A DNA stretch of 64,000 bases from Sporodiniella umbellata (taxonomy: Eukaryota > Mucoromycota > Mucoromycetes > Mucorales > Rhizopodaceae). Below, in pieces: positions 44,420-57,312 of the stretch. A program made the position numbers and the translations under genes. The stretch's first letter is position 1. Each line of letters opens with the position of its first letter. The stretch spans positions 62,001 through 126,000 of the forward strand of contig JAIXMR010000038.1 in NCBI GenBank assembly GCA_025677835.1. The letters are read 5' to 3'. The notes beneath the pieces are model-generated. The model had not been told where the DNA came from, did not search any database, and saw only the letters and a list, made by a program, of their open reading frames with translations.

Positions 44420-47400
44420 ATGCCTCCACAACAAGGTCAGCCCATTCCTCAAGCTCACCAAAGAGCATTAATACCTTCATCAACGATTGATTTTCCTGTC
44501 CAAAGACGATGGGCTGCTTCTATATTTGTCGCTTTACAAGCTTGGAAAGCCACCGATTTAGTATTGGTTTACCAAGCTACTTATCCAGAACAATATAACG
44601 GTATTTTACTCAAATGGTGGTTGATCGACGCTCTTTATTTTTTTGCATTATACGTTGCAAAAATCCCTTGGTTACAATTTAGTGCTCTTAAAACTCTTAT
44701 TCTTGCCACCATGTTGCTCTGGTTAGATCTTGCTGCTTTTTCGGCCCCTACTGTATGTCTAAAATAATTGATTTTAAAAAATTCTCATTTTCTTTTATGT
44801 AGATTGGCTTTACAGGTCTGTTTTTCAAAACGTTTTTAAGTAAGTCTTGTTTCGTTCGTGATCTATTTTTTGTTGCTGACCTTCTTTTTATAGCGGATGT
44901 TTTTGGGCAACAGATAAGTGTGTCCCAGGCAAGAATGGTGAATATAAAAAACATTGTACAGAACTCTTCTCATATTCTTGGTAAACATGCAGTTCATATT
45001 CTTCCTTACGGGTAAGACAACAGTTGGCTTTTAGATATAAGCATTGACGTTTTTTTTTAATAGAACCGCTAAGTTGAACGCTAACAACGACTTTTACTGT
45101 TTGTCTCCTACACATCCGGATTACCAACATGTTTATATACCCATTATTTTAAACAACACCGTGCCTCGATCAATTTCGCTTTCCCGCTATGAGTTCGATA
45201 CAGAAGCTACTACGACCAAGGAATACAAAGGTCGTGAAATCCAAAGAGCTACAGAAATCTCTGATGCGAAGGAAGGAGTACAGTATTATTACATCAAGCT
45301 TACTCAACCAGGCGCTTACAAATTGGAACGCATTATATCTGTTGATGACTTAGAAGTTCGACTGTACGACAGGGTTTTGTTTATTTTCTCCTGCCCTACA
45401 GCCCAATTTAAACCACTGATTGATACAGATTATTGTGTAGAAGATCAAGGAACTTTGCAAGTAGATGTTGAGGGTGTACCACCATTTAATATTGAATACA
45501 ACCGTGTAGCAGAAGCTGGGAAAACTACTAATCTCAAACTGGAACGTATACAACCTCTAAACCACGTTTCCCCTTTACAGAAGCTTCCTAACGGCTTAAC
45601 ATCTGCTGACGTTTCTTTCTTTTCTTCTAAAAAACACGAAGATTACAAATGGGGTGCTGTACAAAAAATTTCCATTCCTTTAAACTTGACCTTCAACACC
45701 ATATCTCAACAAACGTACAAGCTTTCTCGTGTGATTGACGGTGCGGGCAACGCTATGGATTTGACATCTACTCAACACCAAGCGTTTTCAGTTCACCCTC
45801 GTCCTACCATCAAGTTTGGCTGTAGTCAAACTAACCCTGTAAATCTTTTAATTGGGTCTGACCATGTAGATATTCCTGTAAAAATTGAGGGTACCGCTCC
45901 TTTTTGGTTCAACTACACTGGTACCCAGATCGATGGGTCTCTTGAAGCCAATTTAGATGACCACGAACAAAAAACTGTGCCAGCATATACACCTGGTGAA
46001 TACCAGCTGGATCAATTTAAAGACAGATACTGTCAAGGCCATGTTATCCTTCCTTCTGCTTGTCAAGTAGTCCAACCGGCTTTCCCCTCAATTCAAGTGA
46101 CAACCAATCCTATTCCTTCCGAGTGCAATGGCGATAACGAAATCGGTATGAGGTTTTTGACGGAGTTGACAGGCACACCTCCCTATAGTTTGGAATATAC
46201 CGTTTTCAAGATTCAAGGCAAAACGAAAAAAAGAATTGAGCGAAAAGTAGAGAGAGTCGATCGATCTCGTCACATATTTTCTTACTTGCCAGATTCAAGT
46301 GGTGAATATATTTATGAAATTGATGCATTGAGCGATAAATTCTACAAAAACCGTCCTACGGCTATTGAACCCATTCATCAAGCAGTTCATCCCCAACCTG
46401 ATGCCAAATTTAGTGGTGGACGCCGAGCAAACTCTATTCAAACATGCTTAGGAAATAATGTCAACATTGATGTAGAGCTGAGCGGGGATGGGCCTTTTGA
46501 ACTTTTGTGGACGGTAGACAAGCAAAAATACAAACACACAGTAGAAGGCAACAAGTATACAATCATGCTGCCACCCATCGAGAACCCTGGAAACTTTGTA
46601 GTTTCACTTGTACAGATCAAAGACTCAAATATGTGTATCAAAGATCTTGAAGCTCGTGATTTCCACGTTAATATTCGCCGTGACCGTCCTACGGCTTCCT
46701 TTTATACCAATGATGGCTCTCAAAAGACAGTTGAAATTACTGAGGGTTCTGGTGTAGATCTTCCCCTGCGTCTAACAGGGGATGGGCCTTGGATTGTAAC
46801 CTATCGTAATGTAGAGCAAGGTGACCGCAGTAAAAGGGTTGTGACATTTAAAGACCCTAATGCACAGATAAAAGTCAACCATATTGGCCACTATGAGCTT
46901 ATTGATGTTCAAGATGCCACATGTAAAGGTACAATCACTGGCCCTCGTTACGAAGTTAAATGGATAGACCGCCCTGCCATAAGCATTGCGCCAAAAGAGG
47001 TTAGCCCCCTTACTGAATCTAGTTTTGAGCGACTTGCTGTCTGTCAGGGTGAACACGACTCGGTTGAGGTACTGTTTGCTGGAAGAGGTCCGTTCTATTG
47101 TTCCTATGAAGAGTATCACCGTTTGCCTAACAAGAAGAGATTTGAACGTGTGGGTACTCAAGAAATCACAACTGGTGTTCATCGTGCACATCTGCCTCTT
47201 AGAACAATGGAAGGCGGTCAATACCGATATGTATTCAAATCACTAGCTGATCAGCGCTACTCTGAGCCTTTCAAAATCCCTACATTAGAAGTCCAACAGA
47301 CAGTTCATGTCAATCCTACTGTTAAGTTTACCCACAATACTCTTCGTCACACACACGAAATGTGCGTGGGAGATCATGTGACATATGAAAACGAAGGAGA

Positions 47401-48257
47401 TAAACAGGCACTGGAAATAGAGTTGACTGGAGCAGCACCTTATGAAGTTGAGTTCAGTATCAAACACCAATCCGAACTTAACCCGCAAATGTTCACTTTA
47501 TCTGATATCAAAACGAAGAAGCACAAAATCCAACTACCTAAAAAGTTAGAGGTGTCAGGTCGCTACACTTTACAGTTGTTGCGTGTTCGAGATGCAAATG
47601 GCTGCAGCACAGCTGCCGTCAATTCTGATGGCTCTCGTATTAGTCTCAATGCATTGGATATCCCCAGTATAGTTCCTTTTGATTTGAAAGGGGACGTTTG
47701 TGTAGGCGATAACATTGAATTTACTTTGGGTGGTATAGCACCTTTTTCTATGCTTTATGAATTCAACAAACAATTGGAGTCTGTCAAATCAAGTACTTCT
47801 AAGCTCACAATGATCGCTGACAAACCAGGCAATCTTTCTGTTGTTTCCGTTGGACACCAAAGAAATAAGTGTCGTCTATTTACAAATGGCTTTACATACA
47901 CAATCCGGGAGGTACCCTCTACCCGTATCAGTGGTGGAAAAGAAATACTTGAAAATATCCATGAAGGGGATATGGTTCAAGCTGTAGTGGACTTAATTGG
48001 TACTCCTCCTTTCGAGTTTGAGTGGCGTCGAAGTGAACTCATTTGGGATGCTACGAACAAACGACATTACAAAGGCAAAGTTTTAGAAAGCCATATGGTA
48101 TACAATGTACAAGAACATCAGTATTTTATTAACACATCCGTTGAGGGTGTTATCGAAGTAAGTGTCACTGAATATACTAAGGGAAGATGTACTTATTTTT
48201 TGTGTATAGATTGCAAGTATTAAAGACTATTATTGTCAGTATCCTCGTAAGCACTAG
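44420..48257 (+). CDS. POM152: Nuclear pore membrane protein POM152
   Basis: Five exons: 44420-44752, 44803-44839, 44894-45011, 45064-48157 and 48210-48257 (1209 aa). It is a membrane-ring nucleoporin anchoring the nuclear pore in the envelope. The N-terminus has the expected hydrophobic segments (RRWAASIFVALQAWKATDLV, WLIDALYFFALYVAK, LKTLILATMLLWLDLAAF and IGFTGLFFKTF), followed by a long lumenal part made of repeated Ig/cadherin-like modules. Their repeated signature is V-E-x-x-G-x-x-P-(F/Y)-x-(I/L) (for example VDVEGVPPFNIEY, IEGTAPFWFNYT, LTGTPPYSLEY, LSGDGPFELLW, LIGTPPFEFEWR). The last exon adds IASIKDYYCQYPRKH. Length is slightly short of yeast POM152. Exon phases are consistent throughout. 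Confidence 0.95.
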
Positions 48258-48437
48258 AGAAAAATATCCCTTGATTTTTTCATATGTTGTAAATATAAAA
48301 ATAAAATAAAAAAAAAAGCGGTGATTACTATCTCGAGAAGGAAACAGGATATATATCTAGAAAAACAGATAGGCAAAGTAAAACGAGAGTTATGTACAAA
48401 TGAAAAAGAAAAAAAAGAAAGGGAGGTATGAAATGAT

Positions 48438-49658
48438 CTAATAGTAACGCCTTTTTGAGTAAAGCAGAGGTGGCGAAGATTGATGAAGAAAAGCTGTTAA
48501 GGGTTTATCCATGATTGAGTTGTGATTGTGTGCAGTGGTAGTAGGAATGTGTTGTTTAGTCACTTGTAAAAGAGCAGTTGAAGACTATTATAAATTAATA
48601 TGAGAGAGCAAATAGATTATTTTGGCTTACCGCTTTTGGGCGCATCATGTCTGCATATATCATATAACTTATATATGCTTGAAGAGCATTACGTCGAAGT
48701 TTTGGGTCTTGTTTCTATATATACTGATTAATACAACGCTAGAGAGGAGCCAGTTCTTTTTTGAATTACCAAGTTCAAAAACCGTGCATTTGTCAGCACC
48801 TGTTGCCTTTTGACATGCGAATAAAGTGGTTTGTCATGCCCCTCTAGACCTACATGAGGTCTTTTCTGTATAGAAAATCTATAGACGTTAGGCACATATA
48901 TTCTAATGAAAATAAACTTACCCTTTTTCGATTTTAGAAGGGTACATTCTGCAAGAACGTTCTATTTCAGGTGCAGTAGGTTGCATTGGGAAATGTCCAA
49001 AGTATTTTGATGCCTGTAATCGATCTAATATCATGTGTGGACCATATAAGTAAAAAAGACTCCGTTTTTAGTTATAACCACTTACTGTCTACTATCGTTG
49101 GAAACTTTGTGTCATGCTTCTGTACATATGGATGATAAGAAGGAGGTGTTGGTGGAGTAGCTAAATTTAGTATTGAGTACATATCCAGTTACGATGGCAA
49201 ATATAAAGACTTACAGTATCCATCGGATTGGTTTTCAGACGTCAAAGAACGGGAGTTGTACTGTGTCTGGTTGGGTGACTCAGGAAGCTTAATATAATGT
49301 TCTCTTATCAACGGTTCCTACAAACAAAATCTTAGAGATAGAAGTTTGGGAGCGCTCTTACCACTGATTTACTGTTGGTCAGATGTGTTTCTGTATAGCT
49401 TCGTGGACCTTTTGGGGAATTTTTGTTTATATCTTTTTACTTGGTGTAAGAAATAACTGAAATATATGTGTTTTTTTATATCTAACCTAGCAAATTTTGA
49501 ATGGACATGGATTTTTTTGTGTTGTATACGATGCTGCTATAGCGATTTGGCTGATTTGCTGTAGTTGCGGGTATGGTATCTGCCTCTTCATTATAGTTTC
49601 CCTTTACTTTTTTATTGCTTATGTAAGGAAGATTGTAAAAAGAAGGAGTAGAGGACAT
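48438..49658 (-). CDS. Unrecognised proline/serine-rich protein in eight small exons
   Basis: Exons on the minus strand: 49487-49658, 49362-49432, 49215-49317, 49086-49160, 48922-49024, 48770-48878, 48631-48714 and 48438-48584 (287 aa). Every junction has GT/AG ends and conserved phase, which argues strongly for a real gene. No domain is recognised. Visible features are a short motif MSIQNLL near residue 53, a STPPTPPSYHPY segment near 125, a central part with KYFGHFPMQPTAPEIER and KIEKGFSIQKRPHVGLEGHD, and a probable amphipathic helix LRRNALQAYISYMIYADMM. The C-terminus reads LHQSSPPLLYSKRRYY. It is probably nuclear/regulatory by composition only. It is convergent with POM152, with 180 bp between the stops. 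Confidence 0.72.
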
Positions 49659-50889
49659 ATGGTGTAGTTTTTTTTTGACTAAGAAATAGTTCAAAATTTT
49701 ATGAAACAGAAAAGAAAAACAGAAAATCAGAGAGAGAGAGAAAAAAAGCGGTATAAATCACTGCGTGTGACAGGATTTTTCTGCTTGCTTAAATACACTC
49801 TACAGCCATCACATGTATTTTGAATGTATAGATACAGTCCAACGGTATGCATTTTAAGCCGCATATGGTAAATCCTAAGCAGATCACATAATTAAGGAGA
49901 GCGGTCTATGTTACAGCTACAATCTCAGAACAGCTTATATCAACATTAATGTGCATCTAAAGGAAAAAGTTCGTTTGCATTTTGCAGCTGTCTAAATACT
50001 ATGCGTTGCATAACGACCATTAAGGTATCCATATGCTCTTTCTGCCAATCATGTGATGTCCCTTTAAAACACCAGCTTAGTAGATCATAAATGCATAATA
50101 TATTAAGTCCGTGCGTACACAAGGTTTGTTTTGATCTTACAACTTCGTTTTCTGCTACACAAATTATTTAAGGTTTGTTGTAATATTGTAGAAAACAGCC
50201 TTTGAGTTTCATTCTTCCATTGTATGGCGACACACCTTGGTGGTCTTTATTCAAAAATAACTGTTTGTTTTAATATTTCTTTAATAAAAAAAGAATCCTT
50301 CTCCTACATGTTTGGTCGTAGCCTACATGTCTATAAAATAAACACTATACTCAGTCTTTAGAAATTGACTTACAAATATACATTTTTAAGCGTTGATACT
50401 TGGGAAGGTACATGCCAGTTGTTTTTTTTTTTCGCAAATCTTTGCGAAATGTAGGACCATCATACGTGTACTCAAATATGTCATATCCACTTCCGTTTTT
50501 CCTACTGCATTTATGCACATCTGTTTGCACTGTCATAAAAAAGCCTAGAGCTTTTTAGGAAATTACTTATTTGGTGCCGTGATCGGTGCATGATTTCTCT
50601 CTGCGTGACGTTGCTCATTGTTTTAATGATCTTTTAAGAAATAACCTGGGATGTCCTGTGCTAGGTTGTACATACACATCGGCTAAAAATTTAACCAATG
50701 TCAATTGCAAGACGCTCAGTCTAATTGTTTATCCAAGCGAGAGTCTAAATAAGGAACAAGTGACTTTGTAAGGCAATTTGGTACATCCGCATATCCCAGA
50801 AAAAAATAAGGGATAACCTAAGCTATAATTACATCTCCTTGTTTTATTAACGGCAAGAAAACGCTGAGATACAGAAAGCCAGACCTTAA
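49659..50889. other. Intergenic between the orphan gene and PDS5
   Basis: 1.2 kb, AT-rich. GAGA-rich stretch just upstream of the orphan gene start (49727-49745). Frames at 50351-50536 (-) and 50586-50771 (+) have no support. Nothing else recognised. Confidence 0.45.
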
Positions 50890-53800
50890 TTAGTACTTCT
50901 TAGCAACCTTCCCTTCATCCCCCATCATTTCAATAAAAGCTTCAGGAAGATAGTTTTTAGTCATAGCCTAAAGAAAGCGTTAAAGTCTTATAATAGGATT
51001 AATTGCTTGGCGTACCTCATTTTGAACCGATCCTGCTGGCAAGTTTCCATAAAGTTTAGATAGTAGACTCACGCGACCAGTGTATGCATTCAGAGCCCAA
51101 GAAGATTCTTTACATCTAGTTTTGATTAGCATACTAGTCATATCGCTGAGCAAATAAGAATTCTAAAAAAACAGAAATAAGTATCGTAATTGATAAGAAC
51201 ACCTCCTACATGGCTTAATTCTTCAGAAACCATATCTTTTGACAGCTTGATTTTCTGAGCAACATGGTACAAAAACGACACATTATCAACAGTAGCAACA
51301 CATCTCAAAAAAAATCTAATATATTGGGCAAAAATAGCCAAATCTTCTAAAGCAACAGTGAAATCCGGATGATGAGCCAACATGTGAATTAAGCGGACAA
51401 GAGATGTGCCCCACAACGCGGTCCCGCCAGGTTTAGAGCTAAACAGTGCGAGACGCCTTTGAACAAAGCTACCTATTTGTTTTACTAAAGCAGCCTCAGG
51501 TTCGTGAGCACATACAAACAAAAGAGCATAGTATCGCGAGTGAATCACTTCAGTTTGTAACCCCTTCATAAGGAATTCAGCGAATTCTGAACGGACATAG
51601 TAACATGTGTCTTGGAGAGTGTAACTCAGTCTTTCGTACCTAGGAATAGTAAGTTCATTGACATACTTGCTATGCTGTGTCAGTTTCACAATGGCTTCTG
51701 ATGCTCTAAGTCGAAGGTGAGATGTCTCGGCAGCGCTATGTTTTTGTACAAAAAAAATTGCACGCGTTTAGTAGAGTTCTTAACAGCTGCTGTACCTTTT
51801 TTTCTTTACTTTGTATCGTCCTCAGATGCATCATCACAAGTTCTTTCAAGTAGATCCCATAGGATTGAAAACACCTTAGCAACAGTGTGCTCATCAGGTG
51901 AAGACGTGTTCTTACATGCTTCTAAATAATTTACTAGTAGCTGGACTCCAACCATTTTTTGTTTAGACAAATCAGGCAACGAATCATATACAACCCATTC
52001 AGGGTTAGAACTGGAGAACTTAAAATTCGAGTTAGCTTTCCTATAAGCTGAAGATGAAAGAAATTCGTTTTTACCGTTTTTGTTCTGGCTGTCAAAAGGT
52101 TTTTTTCGATAAAATCAGCTACTAGATCAATAACGGACGTAATTAAACTAGGCGCATAAGAAGCAAATTCTGAAAGGCTAGTAAGAGTAGAGAGAAGGTT
52201 GTTTTTGTTCAATTTCAGGCCGTCACAGAGGCCATCAACCAGATCTGCATACATCACATCAGCATCTTTCATATTTGACAAAACAGTTGCAGCTGATCGA
52301 GCTTGTGAAATGTTGCCTTCAACTACGCAGGTCCTCAGCTCATTAATCATTTCTCTAAAGCGGCAGTAAAACGAAATTATTGAAAAACTCCAAATACATT
52401 TAGGGGTGCGAGAAGTAAATACCTATCATATTTAAGCTTTGTGGATTTAGATTTGCTAACTTCAGCCAAAATTTCCAATGTTTCAACTACATACAAAATC
52501 TTCAGATCCTAGTTTGTTTGTTTTTTTTTAAAAAAAAAAGTATTAAGTTTACCGTTTCCATTATTAGAAATTTCCTGGGTGAGGTCTTTAACAAAACCCT
52601 CGTACATTGTAGGGTAGCTGACTGCAATTTCTTTTAGCATTTCTTGGGCTATTGTCGCTTTTTGACTTAATAGAGCCTGTCTACGTCCTTCTGATTGCTT
52701 GGCTGCCTTTGATAAAGACGGAATCAAATTTTTGTTCAAAAGTGTAGGGCATGCTCGGTTTAAAATAGCTTGAAAAACTTCAACCGACCCTGCTTGATCT
52801 TCATTTAGATGGGACAGCAAAGTTTTCTTGGAAGAAAAAAAGGTTAGAAAAGTTGCATACTTGTGTTTGGATTAGATTTTTGATGAAAAAGTTACTTTTG
52901 CTTTGAAAATTTTCTTGTAGGTGCCATCTACGCTGATACTAGTTCTTAAAAGTTTGATGTCTCTGTTGCTTTTTCGATTAAGGAAAGTTCTCATTGCGTT
53001 GAGAGTTCTAGGTTTGTCCACAAAATGGGCTAAGATGTAACACGCCGGTTAGGTGATTTCTTACTATAGTGTGTCTTTTGTTCTTTACCGGCCAAATACT
53101 TTATATGACTATCATTGTCAGATATGTGATCACTTAAAGATGTATCGTTAAGCTATATAGAAAGGTCAAAAATACGTATTGGAATCCGAATACTTTACCA
53201 TATCTTCACACATTTGTCTGTACTTCTGCAAATCGTCATTGAACCTTTTCTGTTTTCGGACAATGGCTGTAAATGCCAATTTTTGTCGGTCTTCCAAAGC
53301 TTCAAAAACTGTAATGAGCCTATCAGTTCTTTGTTGATCATCCTCGTTGTAAGGGAATATATAATTAAGTAGCGTTTCTTCCAAATTGATCAATACTGCA
53401 GCGTCATCAGTGTATACACAATTCAATAGACTTTGAGGGATCCATCCTATTTTTTGTATGGAAGTTTTGTCGTTGGCTTGTATATTGCTGAACCATTTAT
53501 CATAAATAGTGCCTAAGGTCTTCATCGCCTGGACTCTTACAACGTTCTTTTTGTTAAAAAAAAAAAAATAGAAGAGATAAAATGAAGGAGTGAGTATAGT
53601 TTCTCTCTGGTACAGCTTTACCTTTTTGTCTTTAGCTCTTTCACTAACTAGCTCTAGTGTTGACTTGTCAAGATGCTTTATATCGTTGTCTAAGAATATT
53701 TCTCCTATAACTTTACAAGCAACGAGTCGGACTTTCTCATCAGGATCAGCTAACTTAACTTTTATGTACTCTGCAACATAAAACGGATAATTAACACATA

Positions 53801-55059
53801 TATAAAAGACAGTAACTCTTTGTCTACCTCCAATTTCATTGGCTAACTCGGGATGGTTTTTGTAAATTTCAACACACATCTCCAACCATTTTGTACGTAA
53901 CTGAACATTTTTATCGTTGCGTCTGCCAACCCAAGTTTTCCAAATAGAAAGGTATTTCTCAGCAATATTTGTATCGGGGTAAGCAAAAAGCTTTGCCATC
54001 GTTTCAGTTGCAATTTGCCTTACGTTGAGTTGATCGAACTTCATCTCCTCTTCAACGAGAGGGAGTACATTCATCAAAAGATCCGGCACAACCATATTAA
54101 GCTTAACAATCAATTCATGGGCTCTCTTTAAATCGTCTAATTCTTCGCCAACGTCCGCGGTGCTGACAGATAACAAAATATCTGAGAAATACTGCACAGC
54201 CCTTCTTTGAAGAATATGTGAACAATTAGTGCACACTTCGTTTGCCATAATATAGGCTGGTATAGTGAAGTTCTGCATAATCTGTTAGACTGAGTTTTTC
54301 GTTAAAGAGGAATATTTTTCGGCACCTTTTCATGTTTTTCAAATTGATGAAATACAAGCTCTACAATGTCCTGTCCAGACACTCCAACTTCATCAATAAG
54401 TTGAGTTAAAATATCTGTCATGCACACTTGTACATTTCGAGGAAGTGAATGACTAAAACTGTTAGTATCAAAGACACCTATTCTCAATCTTACTTTTCGG
54501 CAGCCTTAAAGAATTCATCAAACACAGGAATAACGATGTGGTCAGCATTTTCAAGTTCCGAAACAATAATAAACGTCTTCACAGTTGCTAAACTTTCCAA
54601 CAAATAAAAATGAAACTGGAAAGCAGCATGGTTGGTTGTGCCAAAGTGTGAGAGGTTGACTACGAAAAATTCAAATATTTTTTTAAGCTTGGAAACGTCG
54701 TAAGGAGCCTCAGGAGCATATAGGCGAAGTATGTCTGCTAAGCAGCAGGCTGCAGCTGCTTTCACCATCTCATTATCGTTTTTAAGTATTTGATTATCAG
54801 TCAACTCTTTTGCCACATTTGAGAGCGAAGCGAGATCAACAGCTCCTTGCTCTAAATCTTTTAACTTTTGGTGAAGTTCCTGAAACGAGATATGAGACTT
54901 GTATTTTTTTTTTTTTTTTCAAAAAAAGTTTACTTTCAAAAGAGGTAGTAATTCTTGAGTCTTCAGACCTCCACGCTTTAAAAGTGATCGAGGAAATTCT
55001 AATTTTCGAATTTCAAAACTTCCTTGGCCCTCTGTCGAGGAATCTAGGTCCATCAGCAT
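50890..55059 (-). CDS. PDS5: Sister-chromatid cohesion protein PDS5
   Basis: Fifteen exons on the minus strand: 54934-55059, 54494-54879, 54326-54452, 53828-54281, 53622-53770, 53199-53546, 53089-53152, 52896-53029, 52553-52826, 52423-52486, 52075-52354, 51810-52018, 51210-51735, 51016-51162 and 50890-50967 (1121 aa). It is a HEAT-repeat protein that binds cohesin (Scc1/Smc3) and regulates its loading, release and acetylation. Identification rests on VKAAAACCLADILRLYAPEA, VRQIATETMAKLFAYPD, KVRLVACKVIGEIF, the VRVQAMKTLGTIYDKW block and, near the end, LRLRASEAIVKL and YVRSEFAEFL. Length is close to fungal Pds5. Several acceptors (exons 3, 10, 12) are ambiguous; those given are the ones keeping frame. 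Exon 3 could begin at 54458, adding two codons. Confidence 0.93.
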
Positions 55060-57260
55060 TTTATGTAAAAAAAAAAAAAATGAAACGAGAGAATGTCGCT
55101 TTTCCGCGTTCCCAAAATAAACGCGTCTATTTGTCGGATATTGTAGCATAGTATTATGATTGGCTGACCTGTTTTATGTTTTCTAAAAAAAATCATCAAG
55201 GCATAATATAAGCCCCCACGCAATATATACACATACAGATAACATATTTGTTGCATAAATCTATATAAAATATATTTGATATATAACTGAGTACGCGTGT
55301 ATTCTAGCAAATTTGGGAATAAAATATCAAGATAAGAATTCAAAAGTAAGCAAGAACAAGATGAAGTTGATTTTCCAGCCGGTAGAAAATCTTGTTAAAA
55401 GCAGTGCGGAGCAACCCGTATAAATGCATATTAAAATGCGGTGTGTTATATCATCAAAAAAAATTCCAACTATAAATACAGATCATTCTTAAAAATATGT
55501 TTTACTAAGTACATTAGAGAAAAGTGTATTAAAACAAAACATAGTTCAGTTCATATGCCATTTAAAAAGTACTCTACAACAATACATCATTTTTGAAGAA
55601 ATAAAATCCTTAGGCAACTAAGCTGTAGCTAGGAAATTCTTTTTTGGTTTAGAAAAGTTTACCCTTTTTCCTGTTGCTATCTTTTATTTGAAGTAGACAT
55701 TTTAATATTTATAAATAAGAACATCAGTTACTTACGGCTATAATCGCAGCTCTCTTAATAATCTGAGAATTCTCGTCACCAAGTGATATAACAATGCAAG
55801 TTGAACAATGTTATGGACAACGAATTCTTATTTAGCTTAATATCAAATGTAATAATAAGAAGCAATATCGAACCTCTGCAGACACCAGAAAGTGAGTTTT
55901 TTTGCAGTCTTTTTATTCAGAAAAACAAAATTTCAGTTTACAATGCTTTTAATTGGTTTGATAACCTGCCATTGACAGTTTTTTATTAGCTAAAAACGAC
56001 AAAAAAAATTGAAGACTGTTTGCAGTATGTAGGATGAATATCCCTTTTTTACATTTTACTACTGTATATAGACATAGAAATGCTTTTCTGACTTTTTTCG
56101 CCATGTAAAATCTTTATTGTATAGGCATGACATTACAGGATTGTGTACGTGAAACGGTAGCATTTGGTTTTATATAGTCTGTAGCCGCATAATACGCTAT
56201 TTTAAACTTGAAAGAGCAAGGCCCATCAGTAAAACATAAACAGGTAATGCTCAAACAGCACTCAATAGCTTTACAAAAGATCTAAATAGCACCAATACAT
56301 TGCTCCGTTCAATTGAATCCAAAAAGAATCATGACGAATTTTATTTTAGAAATGTGTAACAAAAACACATCCTAACAAAATCTGCTAATAATATGTATGC
56401 AGTGTCAACAACATAGACAAAAAAACGTTTAATCACCTGTTTTCACTTACAAATAGAAACATAGCTTTTTTATGTGCTTAGGCCAGAGCCATAAATGACT
56501 TGATTAGAGCACCATACGTAAAACAACAATCCTATGTCGTTCATCTTTCAGCTTTCTAACAGCTTTTAGTTGAGGGTAGTATTTTAGAAAATTCAGTAGA
56601 TTGTAGACTTTTTGGGAATACCACAATTGTTCCTAGGATACTGAAACACTCTAATACTATTTTATCAAATAGTTAAAACTAAATTTATAGTTGTCAGCAG
56701 CCATTTTTGGTCAGCTCAGGATGTATGTATTCACATTCAAAACCAGTGGTTATAAAATACACATTGGTTTTGTTTGAATAAACTACCCTTATGCCTCTTT
56801 TGCAATACACGTTCCCTGTATAGCAGGCATAAATTTTTTTGACCAAAGTTTTCGAGGAGTTTTTCTAAAAAAACAGTTATAGACAAGTCTCACACTCTGA
56901 CCTAGCTGAATCTGTCTATCTGTGTATATAACATTCAAAAACACTATCGTAATAGTCAAACACATATAATCTTCATGTATAAATAAATACCCAAAATTTG
57001 TTATGTGTTGAGCCTTTTATTGCAAAAGTGTCAGTAGTTTCAGCTACCCCAATTTGTATAATTTGCTGAAGTTCCTAAGCGCCCTTTTCGTTTGCTAATT
57101 TTATTACTACATGTACCTAACAATACTAAGCTTGTTTGTAAACTATTGTGTATGTTTGTAAGAAATATTTGGTTGTTAACAGAAAAGTTACTTTTTGTAC
57201 TTAATATGTACTTAAACTACTGCCCTAAAGTCTATTGCTGCTAAAAATGCGGCTAATTCC

Positions 57261-57291
<31 letters not shown>

Positions 57292-57312
57292 AAAAGAAAA
57301 AGGCCACCCAAA
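55060..57312. other. Intergenic, 2.25 kb, one exon-like relic
   Basis: AT-rich, with an A tract of about 27 nt at 57260-57286. Apart from the fragment at 55736-55800 no coding signal is convincing; the frame 55801-55989 (+) is unsupported. Confidence 0.45.
55736..55800 (-). pseudogene. Orphan exon-like fragment (HEAT-repeat-like) with a splice donor
   Basis: Read on the minus strand, 21 codons translate as CIVISLGDENSQ then IIKRAAIIA, directly followed by a consensus donor GTAAGT at 55735-55730. The pattern resembles one helix pair of a HEAT-type protein such as symplekin/Pta1 (DEN..VVKKAI-like), but the match is too short to be sure. A stop lies a few codons upstream and no partner exons were found on either side. 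It could be a duplicated gene relic or chance. Confidence 0.3.

Noticed and set aside
52487..52515. PDS5 exon 10 starting at the CTAG|GAT acceptor
   Set aside because: Phase conflict with exon 9; the TGTAG acceptor (exon from 52486) restores the frame.
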